A DNA stretch of 64,000 bases from Lachnoclostridium sp. UBA903 (GCA_002294045.1 DBEP01000095.1:2846-66845); one strand, 5' to 3'; shown: positions 9,241 through 17,389, numbered from the stretch's first letter. The notes: generated by a model from the letters alone, not told the origin. A program made the numbers and translations.

Positions 9241-9312
9241 CAGGGGCTGTTGCAAATTCAAAATATAACTTACTTGCGAAAGCATATGATTTGCATTTTG
9301 CAGCAGCCCCCT
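9241..9312. repeat. Inverted repeat / leader hairpin before the recombinase gene
   Basis: CAGGGGCTGTTGCAAATT (9241-9258) pairs with 9295-9312 at 16 of 18 positions. In the recombinase mRNA this hairpin abuts the start codon and replaces a normal ribosome site. The GGGGCTGTTGCAA sequence also resembles insertion-sequence terminal repeats, so a residual MITE end is the alternative. Confidence 0.6.
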
Positions 9313-9458
9313 GCCACAGTGAAACAGGTTTGAAGAATTACAATGTGGCGCCCTATCCTTTCTTATTTTATCTTCTTCAATCTTTCAAACATGCTGCCGA
9401 TACGGCATGCCCGCCTGCGTCGTTTCTGCCTTTCGGCACAAGTATTTTTCAAACATAC

Positions 9459-9627
9459 TCTGGTACAACGTTCCTAAATTAACCGGACCATTATGCTGGT
9501 CTAAATCTCCGATAGCACTGGTCCACAAGCCTCGGCGTAGCACCACTACGCCTGCGTTTGTGAACCAGCACTCTCGAAGATTTATCCTCAGCCTAATGAC
9601 CAGTTATTTAGAGAACATTGTACTAGA
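9459..9627. repeat. Long imperfect foldback (about 2 x 80 bases)
   Basis: The arm 9459-9540 is an imperfect inverse of 9546-9627. Matching blocks include TACAA.GTTC, CTAAAT.AAC, TAAATCT.CGA, CTGGT.CACAA and CGGCGTAG. The five central bases are CACCA. The structure fills the gap between the recombinase leader and the SHOCT-like gene, overlapping that gene's last codons. 9313-9458 between the two repeats holds only smaller hairpins and no gene. Confidence 0.65.
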
Positions 9628-9802
9628 ACTTCCTTATTTCTTCCTCACATTGTTCGAACTGGTACCGGGTTATCTGTCCATTTTCCAGCAACGCCAGCAG
9701 CAAAGAAATTTGAAAATGCTCCAGAAATTCCTTTTTCTGCAATAAGTCCGTATTTTTCCCGTTGTTATCCTGCCGTACGATTATCTTCTGTTTTTTTCTC
9801 AA
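9623..9802 (-). CDS. Small SHOCT-like protein next to recombinase
   Basis: A 59-residue basic-to-acidic protein. Its C-terminal half (SLLLALLENGQITRYQFEQCEEEI) has the SHOCT-type pattern of a short helical hairpin with a conserved Leu-x-x-Gly-x-Ile-(T/S). TTG 9802 is chosen because it lies 7 bases after GGAGG; an earlier TTG at 9808 is too close. Small proteins of this kind are common beside recombinases in Lachnospiraceae. It could be a recombination directionality factor or DNA-binding accessory, but no direct evidence supports a function. Confidence 0.6.
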   Translation of the reverse strand: MRKKQKIIVRQDNNGKNTDLLQKKEFLEHFQISLLLALLENGQITRYQFEQCEEEIRKF

Positions 9803-9864
9803 TAACAAGCCTCCAATCAGAGAAATATTGTTATCGATATAATTTATTGGATAATGGTTGTACG

Positions 9865-10791
9865 TTATTCTACATATTCAAAGCTGACATTTCTGCTGGT
9901 TAAATCAAATATTAAATTACCTTTATTATAAAGCAGGAATCTTCCCTCCGTTAAATGCTGCTCTTTAATTGTCTTTGTGAACTCCCCTTTCACCGGTGCA
10001 AACAAATCATGGGAAAATTCATGGCCGCCTGCCGTTCCGCCTTTTTCAGCCCGGCAGGGCAGGGGGGACAAAATGATTTTAAATAAATATCCTCCCTGTT
10101 TTAAACAAATTTCCCTGGGTCCGCTTTCCAGAATTTTAACACCCAGATAAGTGGCAAACCGGTACTCTCTGCCCTTATATAATATGGCACAGATACAGCC
10201 TTTAAAGTGAATACCGTGATAGGGGATTTCCGCTATGGAAATAAAAACTGAACACCTTGTTCCGGGAAAATGATTGCACTGGATCCACAAATAAGACTTA
10301 GGGAAAGAGTGCCCCACATCCTTTTCCACATAACCGGTTCCGGGATGGAAGACATATTCCTTTCCGTTGCAATTTATATTTCCGACTACCTTATGATACA
10401 TGCTGATAATTTCATGCTTGCATTCCATTGCCGGGAAAAACTTAAAAAAGCCCATAATTGTATATCGTACGGGTTTCATCCTGCCAAAGGCCAGTATTCC
10501 TTTTATATGAATTTCTTCCGTATTTATATTTACTTTAATGCCTCGTCGGCTGAATACATTTTTACCTAACCGGATAATCAGCTTTCTCCTGTCAATGCTG
10601 AAATCCTGTATGGAAAAAGGAATCTGATAAGAATTATCATTCATGATAATCTGCAGAAATGCATAAGAGTTTCCAATGGCATCCGTATGATAGCCAGGAA
10701 TAAAAGAAATAATTCTGTTTCCTGCCTGCTGTTTAAAATACCAGCCCTCAAAAAAACATTTCCGCTTTGATTTATTTATTAAGCTCTTCAC
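9865..10791 (-). CDS. Tocopherol cyclase family protein
   Basis: The protein has 308 residues. The signature KCFFEGWYFKQQAGNRIISFIPGYH near the N-terminus and the C-terminal ISRNVSFEYVE region match the tocopherol-cyclase-like beta-sandwich family. Plant and cyanobacterial members close the chromanol ring; in Firmicutes the substrate is unknown and tocopherol is not made, so function is not assigned. The GTG start at 10791 overlaps the end of the FAD/Rieske gene by 20 bases, suggesting translational coupling. It is cargo of the cotJC element. Confidence 0.8.
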   Translation of the reverse strand: MKSLINKSKRKCFFEGWYFKQQAGNRIISFIPGYHTDAIGNSYAFLQIIMNDNSYQIPFSIQDFSIDRRKLIIRLGKNVFSRRGIKVNINTEEIHIKGILAFGRMKPVRYTIMGFFKFFPAMECKHEIISMYHKVVGNINCNGKEYVFHPGTGYVEKDVGHSFPKSYLWIQCNHFPGTRCSVFISIAEIPYHGIHFKGCICAILYKGREYRFATYLGVKILESGPREICLKQGGYLFKIILSPLPCRAEKGGTAGGHEFSHDLFAPVKGEFTKTIKEQHLTEGRFLLYNKGNLIFDLTSRNVSFEYVE

Positions 10792-12238
10792 ACTCCAGGC
10801 CCTCCATGGCAGGATTATCTATTACCGCACCGGTATAGTCAAAACGGGAACCATGGCAGGGGCATTCCCAGCAAAGCTCGTCGGGATTCCATTCCAACTG
10901 GCAGCCTAAATGGGTGCACTTTGTGGATACCATATATACCCGGCCTTCTCTGTCCTTATACACGCCAACTCTTTCTCCGTCTTCTTCAACCACCGCTCCA
11001 TGTCCTGCCGGGATTTCTTTCAGCCTTGCATCCGGTATTTTAATTTTTTTCAAAATCAGACTTTTGACCGTATGTCCTGCTTCATTTATAAGACCGGCCA
11101 TGGATGCGGTAACTGTAAATCTTTGCGGGTTAAATACCTCTTCATAAGAATTCCCTGACCCGCTTATCTTGTCGCTTAGAATCATGGCTGATACCATGGA
11201 ACCGGTCATTCCCCACTTTTTAAAACCGGTTGCAACATAAAGGTTGGGCGTGGATGCAGAGTATTGACCGATATAGGGTACACTGTCTACGGTATGACAG
11301 TCCTGGGCCGACCAGTGGCATACCTCTGCGCTTTCCGGATAATAATCCTTAGCTGCTCTTCTTAATTCTTTATACTTTCCGCCTGCTGAATTCTCTCCGG
11401 TCCTGTGACTTCCGCCTCCCAATATAAGCATATCCTTATAATTACGGAACGAATATCCGGATTGGCTTTCATCCTTGTACATGCCGTCAAGTGCAGGAGC
11501 ATTGCTTAATGCAAGGGCATAAGCCCTTTCCTGGTGCATTCTCACGAAATAATATCCCGGACTGTTAATAAACGGGTAATGGGTTGCAATAACAATGGAC
11601 TTTGCTTTCACTTTACCCTGTTCCGTTATAACAGTCCGGTCTTCAATTCCCTGCACCATGGTATGTTCATATATTTTTAAAGGTTTACTGATTTCTTTCA
11701 GAAACTCCAGAGGATTAAACTGGGCCTGTCCATCAAATTTAACCGCACCTATTATGGCAAACGGCAGAGCCGAATCCGTGGTGAATTCCGCATTGATTCC
11801 GCATTCTCCGGCTGCTCTCACTTCTTTCTCAATCTTTGAAATATCCTTTCTTGTATATACATAGGACGGCAGCCTTTCAAAATGACAGGAAATATTCTCC
11901 TCATCGATTAAATCTGCATACATCCGGATGGCAGCTTCATTGGCCATTGCATACATGGATGCTTTTTCCTTCCCCATATTCCGGAGCAGAGTATCATATG
12001 TCAAAGCATGCTGTGATGTAATTTTAGCTGTGGTATTTTGGGTCTGCCCGCCTGCTGTTACGTCTGCTTCCAGTATTACGGAGTCAATCCCTTTCCTTTT
12101 CAGCAATACGGCGGTTAAAATTCCCGCCATCCCGGCCCCGATAATAACTGTGTCTGCCTCCATATTATCTTTTAGCGGTTCCTGTTCCGGAAACCGGCAT
12201 TCCTTCTTCCAAATTGATTCCATTTCTTTACCCGGCAT
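10772..12238 (-). CDS. FAD-dependent oxidoreductase with C-terminal Rieske [2Fe-2S] domain
   Basis: The protein has 488 residues. An N-terminal Rossmann FAD motif (VIIGAGMAGILTAVLLKRKG) begins a DadA/GlpO-type oxidoreductase domain (about 28-390). A Rieske domain (about 405-485) follows with both ligand pairs, CTHLGC and CPCHGSRF. It probably oxidises a small amine or hydroxy compound and passes electrons through the 2Fe-2S centre. It is cotranscribed with the tocopherol-cyclase-family gene. ATG 12238 has a weak ribosome site; an internal ATG lies at 12223. It is cargo of the cotJC element. Confidence 0.9.
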   Translation of the reverse strand: MPGKEMESIWKKECRFPEQEPLKDNMEADTVIIGAGMAGILTAVLLKRKGIDSVILEADVTAGGQTQNTTAKITSQHALTYDTLLRNMGKEKASMYAMANEAAIRMYADLIDEENISCHFERLPSYVYTRKDISKIEKEVRAAGECGINAEFTTDSALPFAIIGAVKFDGQAQFNPLEFLKEISKPLKIYEHTMVQGIEDRTVITEQGKVKAKSIVIATHYPFINSPGYYFVRMHQERAYALALSNAPALDGMYKDESQSGYSFRNYKDMLILGGGSHRTGENSAGGKYKELRRAAKDYYPESAEVCHWSAQDCHTVDSVPYIGQYSASTPNLYVATGFKKWGMTGSMVSAMILSDKISGSGNSYEEVFNPQRFTVTASMAGLINEAGHTVKSLILKKIKIPDARLKEIPAGHGAVVEEDGERVGVYKDREGRVYMVSTKCTHLGCQLEWNPDELCWECPCHGSRFDYTGAVIDNPAMEGLECEELNK

Positions 12239-12545
12239 AATGTACCATTTCTTTCACTATGCGCTATCCTTTCTAACATGATTTAATAAATTAATTCTCA
12301 TGAAATTTAAGACAAATCTCAATCAGCGCTTACAAGCGGACCTGCAAAGTTTAATCAGATATATACTATTTTTCAAAGATTCACGTTTATCTTACCGTAG
12401 GCTCCGCAGCTTAATTAAGCTGATTATTATATAGAATTACCAGATTTTCATATTATACTCATGTTTTGAAAAGAAGCAGGAACAGACGATTAACTTAATA
12501 TAGTTGACTTAATTTAAAGAAATAGGTATTATACTATTCAGGTTA
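12239..12545. other. Intergenic region, AT-rich, no gene seen
   Basis: Divergent region between the FAD/Rieske gene and the TSUP gene. It is AT-rich, with no ORF that has a ribosome site. It must contain the promoters of both genes, but I could not assign boxes with confidence. Confidence 0.5.
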
Positions 12546-12690
12546 AGAAAGAGTCTGGCTTGCCAGACTCTGGCGCTGACGCGCTGTCACCTAAGTGACA
12601 AATTTCCATAGCGCGTCATGCGCAGCCCCGGAGGGTTTTTATCTCATAGGACGAGCTTTCTTATGAGATAAGAAACAGCACCGTGTTGCC
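12546..12690 (+). repeat. Palindromic intergenic repeat A, copy 1
   Basis: A run of hairpins: GAGTCTGG/CCAGACTC, GTCACCTAAGTGAC, a GCGCG...CGCGC stem, and CAGCACC/GGTGCT just before the TSUP gene. The first ~58 bases recur at 53704-53760 with few changes. It lies inside the cotJC element, in the leader of the TSUP gene. Confidence 0.7.
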
Positions 12691-12724
12691 GGTGCTCCGA
12701 AAAAAGATATAGATGGGAGATTAT

Positions 12725-13489
12725 ATGGATATTTCAATACATACATTTTTTATTGTCTGCCCCTTGGTATTTCTTGCGGGATTGGTTGATTCCATTGCCG
12801 GCGGCGGCGGGCTGATTTCACTTCCGGCTTATTTTATCGCAGGCCTGCCGCCCCATTACGCCATTGGGACCAATAAACTGTCTTCCAGTGTCGGTACTGC
12901 CATTGCTGCCTTCCGCTACTGTAAAAATAAACTGGTGGACTGGGGTATCGTAATACCTTCCGTCCTGCTGGCTCTGCTTGGTTCGACCATCGGAGCCAGT
13001 CTTGCGCTGCTGGCAGGAGAGAAAATCCTGAAATATATTCTGCTGTTCCTGCTTCCGGCAGTAGGTTTTTATGTTCTAAAAAGCAAAACTTTTACCCGTA
13101 AGATAGAACCGAAGCCCCTTCCGAGATTAAAGGTATATTTTATTGCCTGTCTGGCTTCTTTTATCATTGGTGCCTATGACGGGTTTTACGGCCCGGGAAC
13201 CGGAGCTTTTCTAATTCTCACCTATACCGCAGCTGCCAGAATGGATATAAGAATTGCTTCCGGCAATGCCAAACTGGTTAACTTATCATCCAACATAGCT
13301 GCCCTTGCAACCTTTATGTTAAGCGGTAAGATTATGTTCGTCCTGGGTATTACCGCTGCTCTCTTCAGCATTGGAGGCAATTATATCGGCTCAGAATTGG
13401 TACTAAAAAACGGCCATAAAATTATCAGGCCGGTGATTTTGGTCGTAATTACCCTATTATTCATTAAAGTGATTAGTGACAATATTTGA
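12725..13489 (+). CDS. Sulfite exporter TauE/SafE (TSUP) family permease
   Basis: The protein has 254 residues with about eight membrane segments. The TSUP repeat motif appears twice (GLVDSIAGGGGLISLPAYF with GTNKLSSSVGT, and GAYDGFYGPGTGAFLIL with NAKLVNLSSN). Family members move small sulfur or organic anions; the substrate here is unknown. ATG 12725 follows GGGAGA by 4 bases; an earlier in-frame ATG at 12713 lacks a site. It is the only plus-strand gene in the cotJC element. Confidence 0.9.
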   Translation: MDISIHTFFIVCPLVFLAGLVDSIAGGGGLISLPAYFIAGLPPHYAIGTNKLSSSVGTAIAAFRYCKNKLVDWGIVIPSVLLALLGSTIGASLALLAGEKILKYILLFLLPAVGFYVLKSKTFTRKIEPKPLPRLKVYFIACLASFIIGAYDGFYGPGTGAFLILTYTAAARMDIRIASGNAKLVNLSSNIAALATFMLSGKIMFVLGITAALFSIGGNYIGSELVLKNGHKIIRPVILVVITLLFIKVISDNI

Positions 13490-13490
13490 A

Positions 13491-13547
13491 AGCCGTTTAA
13501 AATCATAAACCCAAACAAAACTGTATAGTTCACGATTTTAAACGGCT
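13491..13547. terminator. Bidirectional terminator between TSUP and YitT genes
   Basis: Perfect 14-bp stem (13491-13504 with 13534-13547, AGCCGTTTAAAATC) between two convergent genes. Confidence 0.8.
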
Positions 13548-13555
13548 CCTGTTTA

Positions 13556-14419
13556 TTAAGCACGGAAACCTCTTCCCACAATTTCGCTGGTATTGGTAAT
13601 AAGGATAAAGGCTTCCGGTTCGACCTGTTTTACAAAGCTTCTTAACTGTACGGCCTGGCTGCGGTTCATGACGGCTAAAATAATTTTCCTCTCTTTATCG
13701 GAGAAAGCTCCTTTACCGTCAAGAATAGTAGCGCTCCGGTGCAGGTGTTTTAAAATATATTCGCAAATTGGCTTAGGGTTCTCACATATTATTGTAAAAT
13801 ATTTATTCAGATTCATACTTTCAATTACGGTATCCACCAGGGTTGACTTAAGTAATAAACCTAATAAGGACAATAAGCCTGTCCGTACATCGAAAACCAC
13901 AAAGGCTAAAAGGGTTAATATAAGATCGGAATATAATAAGGAACGGCCGATATCTATGTTGGTATACTTTTTCAGCAGCATGGCTATTACATCCGTTCCC
14001 CCGGTTGAAGCACCAATGTTAAACAGCATTGCCGCCCCCAATGCCGGCAGGATTACCGCAAATGCGAGCTCCAGCATAGGTTCATCGGTTATAGGCCCCT
14101 TCATAGGCACTGTTATTTCCAGTAAACTCAGGGACACGGACATTAAAATACTACCGTAAGCGGTCCGGTTACCAAAATCTTTGCCCAGTATAAGATATCC
14201 GACAATCAATAACAGGAAGTTTATAATTAGTACAATGGTTCCGGAACTAACGGAAGGACCGATTATATTGCTTAAAAGAATAGCTAAACCGGTAACCCCT
14301 CCTATGGAAAAATTATTGGGAAACTTAAAAAAATATACTCCTATGACCACCAACTCTATACCAAGGGTAATAAATAAATATTCCCTTACCTTTATCCATA
14401 TTGTATTTTGTTTATTCAC
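13556..14419 (-). CDS. YitT family membrane protein (DUF161/DUF2179)
   Basis: The protein has 287 residues. Five or six membrane segments (residues 15-190, with PNNFSIGGVTGLAILLS and GASTGGTDVIAMLLKKYTN) are followed by a cytosolic DUF2179 domain ending in VEPEAFILITNTSEIVGRGF. The transport function of the family is not established. The start is GTG 14419 behind AAGGAGGA. It is the last gene of the cotJC element, 100 bases inside the 5' junction. Confidence 0.92.
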   Translation of the reverse strand: MNKQNTIWIKVREYLFITLGIELVVIGVYFFKFPNNFSIGGVTGLAILLSNIIGPSVSSGTIVLIINFLLLIVGYLILGKDFGNRTAYGSILMSVSLSLLEITVPMKGPITDEPMLELAFAVILPALGAAMLFNIGASTGGTDVIAMLLKKYTNIDIGRSLLYSDLILTLLAFVVFDVRTGLLSLLGLLLKSTLVDTVIESMNLNKYFTIICENPKPICEYILKHLHRSATILDGKGAFSDKERKIILAVMNRSQAVQLRSFVKQVEPEAFILITNTSEIVGRGFRA

Positions 14420-14519
14420 AGAATCCTCCTTGCGTATCCAATATACCGCCCAAATATTCCGGTATGTTCTAATCCAAGTATGATAGTAAAAAATTAAAAA
14501 GTCAAGTATGTTTACGGAA

Positions 14520-14723
14520 TCATTTTGAAACTGATATACCTATGTCAGTTAATACACCACAAACCTCTTTATATGGCATTGTATACCTTTGGGACAGATA
14601 ACGCATGGAAGCTGCCAATTCCCCGTCGGGGCCACCGAATTGGGTAATTATTATTTTAGCTGCTTTGGCATTGGGGTTTTTAATATTTACAGGATATTGT
14701 AATCTCTTTTCATAATTCCACAT
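14520..14723 (-). CDS. cotJC: cotJC, 5' portion (interrupted spore coat gene)
   Basis: The first 62 codons (WNYEKRLQYPVNIKNP, GGPDGELAASMRYLSQRYTMP, LTDIG) match the N-terminus of CotJC. The frame then runs into the inserted element for five foreign codons (ISVSK) and stops. The junction coincides with the AGGTA core at 14537-14541. It follows cotJB by 3 bases, so this is the native operon position. The truncated product would lack the EExxH metal-ligand motif. The 3' remainder is at 7126-7540. Confidence 0.9.
   Translation of the reverse strand: MWNYEKRLQYPVNIKNPNAKAAKIIITQFGGPDGELAASMRYLSQRYTMPYKEVCGVLTDIGISVSK
14537..14541 (-). other. Recombination core, cotJC 5' side (att site)
   Basis: Minus-strand AGGTA in the context ACATAGGTATATC is a direct copy of the core at 7536-7540. 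Strand exchange here gives GACATAGGTACAGAAG, in frame for Asp-Ile-Gly-Thr-Glu. Confidence 0.75.
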
Positions 14724-14726
14724 AAA

Positions 14727-14984
14727 TCAGCACGCTCCTTCCCATGGCCACGGTTCATTAATCCAAGTCCATACATCGGACTCTGCCACATCATAAGCAG
14801 AAATAGGTCCATAACAGTCTCTGTATTCTTTCATAGCCTCTTTTCTGATCTGCCTGTATTTCTGATAGTATTCCAGTGCTTCCTTGTCACAGGGATGAGT
14901 ATCCAGATATAATTTGCAGTCATCAAGGGCAAAACTTGCTTCTGTGATAATGCACATTAATTGTTCACGGCTTTTTTTTGTCAT
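14727..14984 (-). CDS. cotJB: Spore coat protein CotJB
   Basis: CotJB of 85 residues: REQLMCIITEASFALDDCKLYLDTHP, then YYQKYRQIRKEAMKEY and a C-terminal WTWINEPWPWEGAC. The Asp-rich helix and Trp-rich tail are family hallmarks. It overlaps cotJA by 4 bases (ATGA) and is followed by cotJC after 3 bases. It is part of the cotJ coat complex deposited by the mother cell. Confidence 0.95.
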   Translation of the reverse strand: MTKKSREQLMCIITEASFALDDCKLYLDTHPCDKEALEYYQKYRQIRKEAMKEYRDCYGPISAYDVAESDVWTWINEPWPWEGAC

Positions 14985-15289
14985 GACCTGTCACCTCTCA
15001 TTCCGCAAATGCTTTTATCTCCATACCAGGGCAGGTATAATTCGTGGAATATGGTCCCGGCTGCTAAACCGGCTGATGCATCGAGAACTTTTCTCCATTT
15101 CTGGAAAGGTACATAAGCCATTGCCAATGGTAATTTATCAATACATTTATCAAAATCATCATCTTTATCACAGCGCCCTGAGGTGCCTGCTTCTAATACC
15201 GGGGTAGCGCCACAGCCGCATTGGGGATTTTGATAAGAACCCATATTTCTGTTATAACGGGTATACATTGGACGTCTGTAGTTATCCAT
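14981..15289 (-). CDS. cotJA: Spore coat associated protein CotJA
   Basis: The protein has 102 residues. The conserved CotJA core is LAMAYVPFQKWRKVLDASAGLAAGTIFHELYLPWYG; the N-terminal 50 residues are an Asn/Tyr-rich, Cys-containing extension. ATG 15289 lies behind AGGAG. It is the first gene of cotJA-cotJB-cotJC. Confidence 0.93.
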   Translation of the reverse strand: MDNYRRPMYTRYNRNMGSYQNPQCGCGATPVLEAGTSGRCDKDDDFDKCIDKLPLAMAYVPFQKWRKVLDASAGLAAGTIFHELYLPWYGDKSICGMRGDRS

Positions 15290-15318
15290 TTAGTAAATCT
15301 CCTTTTTTATTTATACAT

Positions 15319-15346
15319 TATTTTATGATTTAACTTATATAAGGTT
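15319..15346 (-). promoter_or_regulatory. Candidate sigma-E/sigma-K promoter of the cotJ operon
   Basis: The minus strand has CATAAAATA (15327-15319), fitting the CATA-nnn-TA -10 of sigma-K and the CATA-type -10 of sigma-E, with AACC 15 bases upstream (15346-15343). It is 30 bases before the cotJA start. A mother-cell promoter is expected from the cotJ operon of Bacillus. 15347-15590 has no gene; it carries two copies of TTGTACAAGAA about 60 bases apart. Confidence 0.5.
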
Positions 15347-15590
15347 ACAATGATTAAAGAGTTCACAGGCAAACTCCCGCATCACCACCGGCTGCCTGCT
15401 GGGGTTTCTTCTTCTGGGCCGTGCATATCTCAAAAGCCTCTTTATGCAATGAAATACAATGCTATGTTGTACAAGAAAGGGTCCGGTCGGGCTTTTTGTT
15501 CAATTAAACGTAATTTCCCATTGTACAAGAAGGTATCCTGCCTGGCAACCTTTTTTAATACGAGGAAAGTTTGAGGAATTCCCATAAGAT

Positions 15591-15634
15591 AAAAAAGACA
15601 CATATTCCAGGGATTTACCGCCTAAAATATGTGT
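15591..15634 (-). terminator. Rho-independent terminator of the EAL gene
   Basis: Stem ACACATATT/AATATGTGT (15598-15606, 15626-15634), followed on the minus strand by a TCTTTTTTAT tract, 13 bases after the stop codon. Confidence 0.8.
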
Positions 15635-15646
15635 TAAATATATGTA

Positions 15647-17389
15647 TTAATCATTATAGCAGTCAAATTCGTTATAATAACCAAATGTATACTGTTCAAA
15701 TTTTTTAACGGGTATCGGTTTGGAATAGAAATATCCCTGGGCCGTTTCACAACCTGCCTTATAAAGGAATTCCGCCTGAACAAAATTCTCAACCCCTTCG
15801 GCAACAACATTGATATTTAACTTTCTGGCCATTGCTATGGTGTATTGAATGACTGTTTTTCCTCTTTCCGTCGCCGATACCTCATTTAAAAATCCCCGGT
15901 CAATTTTTATAATATCAACCGGCAAATCTTTCAGCATATTTAATGAGGAATACCCTGTTCCGAAATCGTCCATGGAAAGGATAAATCCCTCGGTTTTTAG
16001 AGCATATGCCAAATGAGACAATTCATCCAGATTATTTAAAAAAACAGTTTCTGTCAGTTCCAGCTCAATCAGATTCCTGGGTATCTTATATTTTTCTACC
16101 AGCATAATTAACCGTTGGATAATATCAGGGTCATGTATATGAAATCGGGATACGTTAACGGAAACCGGTATGGGCGGATGCCCCTTATCCATCCATTTTC
16201 TCAATATTGCAAAAGCTTTTTCCCAAATAAAATAATCCAGCTTTAAGATAAAGCCGTTTCTTTCAAATAAAGGAATAAACCGTTCCGGCGGAATTATTCC
16301 TTTTATGGGATGAACCCACCTGGCTAAAGCCTCAGCCCCTACTACCTCTGTTGTAGCGATAGAAATTTTGGGCTGGAGATACATTTCAAACTCACCATTC
16401 TCCAGCGCTGCGTTCATTTCATCCTCCATATCTTTATCTTCAATGCCCTGCCGCCTCATTGTTTCATCATAATGAGCTATTGTTTTTAAGACATTCCCCT
16501 TTATTGTCTTTTTCGCTAAACCTGCATGGTCACATAATGTAATAATATCTGTTTCATCATCTGCCTTGCACACCCCAAAAGACAGCCTCACTCTTAAATT
16601 TAAAGGATAGTGATTGAGCTCTTCCCCCAGTAAATCTGCTATGCAGCCGAAATCCGAATCTTTCTTATACTGCATTAAAACAGCAAAGTTATCGGCATAC
16701 ATACGGCAAAATAAACCGGTCTGTCCTACTTTGTATTTTAAAATATACCCGATATGTCTTAATACGCCGTCCCCTGCTTTTGAACCGTATAAATCATTGA
16801 TTATCTGGAATTTATCAATGTCGAATACGACTATTGCATAAGTCTTGTCCTTATTATTACGTATGGTTTCTTTCGCATCCATAGTAAATTTACACAAATT
16901 AGGGATATCCGTCAGGATATCCCTCTCTGCCTGGCTTCTTAACTTTTCAAATTGTTCCATCTCCGCACTTATGTCCTGTGCCATCCCCAACACCCGGACT
17001 AGTCTGCCGTTCTGATCATAAACATTCTTATTGTTGCAGCGAATCCAGACATATTTGCCTTCCCGGTTTTTTCTCCGGTAAGTTAAGGAATCCCTCTTTA
17101 TTCCTTCCTTTATGCCGTCTTTCCCCTGTTTTAAATAATTCTTAAACTTGTCCACATCATCGGGATGAATATCTTTTATGGAAAGCAATTGTTTTAAAAT
17201 TGCCCTCTTACGGTATTCAACACCGGTCTGTTTCATAAAATTATGCGAAACATATAAATCATGGTTCAGCAGATTGAAATCAAAAATAAATATTTCAGCT
17301 TGCTCAATCAGCATGCTGTAACGCTCCCCAATCCTGCAATGCAGCTTACAAACCTCTGCATCCGTCGGATTGCTTTCTCTTTTGTCCAT
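15647..17389 (-). CDS. PAS-GGDEF(degenerate)-EAL c-di-GMP phosphodiesterase
   Basis: The protein has 580 residues. A PAS domain (about 20-140) is followed by a GGDEF-fold domain (about 150-310) in which the signature is replaced by MYADNF, so it is unlikely to make c-di-GMP. The EAL domain (about 320-570) is intact: GAEALARWVHP, VNVSRFH, ELTETVF, DDFGTGYSSL, IKIDRGFL, VAEGVEN. The enzyme should cleave c-di-GMP to pGpG. There is no transmembrane segment. ATG 17389 is chosen, 9 bases after GTGAGG; an in-frame TTG at 17416 is less likely. A c-di-GMP-I riboswitch lies directly upstream, implying feedback. Confidence 0.92.
   Translation of the reverse strand: MDKRESNPTDAEVCKLHCRIGERYSMLIEQAEIFIFDFNLLNHDLYVSHNFMKQTGVEYRKRAILKQLLSIKDIHPDDVDKFKNYLKQGKDGIKEGIKRDSLTYRRKNREGKYVWIRCNNKNVYDQNGRLVRVLGMAQDISAEMEQFEKLRSQAERDILTDIPNLCKFTMDAKETIRNNKDKTYAIVVFDIDKFQIINDLYGSKAGDGVLRHIGYILKYKVGQTGLFCRMYADNFAVLMQYKKDSDFGCIADLLGEELNHYPLNLRVRLSFGVCKADDETDIITLCDHAGLAKKTIKGNVLKTIAHYDETMRRQGIEDKDMEDEMNAALENGEFEMYLQPKISIATTEVVGAEALARWVHPIKGIIPPERFIPLFERNGFILKLDYFIWEKAFAILRKWMDKGHPPIPVSVNVSRFHIHDPDIIQRLIMLVEKYKIPRNLIELELTETVFLNNLDELSHLAYALKTEGFILSMDDFGTGYSSLNMLKDLPVDIIKIDRGFLNEVSATERGKTVIQYTIAMARKLNINVVAEGVENFVQAEFLYKAGCETAQGYFYSKPIPVKKFEQYTFGYYNEFDCYND

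Larger units (their letters stand above)
7541..14541. mobile_element. 7.0-kb skin-like intervening element in cotJC
   Basis: A 7,001-bp segment separates the two parts of cotJC. It is bounded by direct AGGTA cores (7536-7540 and 14537-14541) and carries a large serine recombinase next to one end. Deletion between the cores restores the cotJC frame exactly, with no extra or lost codon. This matches skin in sigK and the other known developmentally excised elements of sporulation genes, which are removed in the terminal mother cell. No integrase of another type, phage structural gene or conjugation gene is present. The cargo is a SHOCT-like protein, a tocopherol-cyclase-family protein, a FAD/Rieske oxidoreductase, a TSUP permease and a YitT protein. 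Excision itself is inference; the split gene, cores and recombinase are seen. Confidence 0.87.

Noticed and set aside
7541..14541. Interpretation of the cotJC insertion as an ordinary prophage remnant or integrative conjugative element
   Set aside because: No capsid, tail, replication or transfer gene; the split frame is conserved without frameshift or decay on either side, which favours a maintained excisable element.
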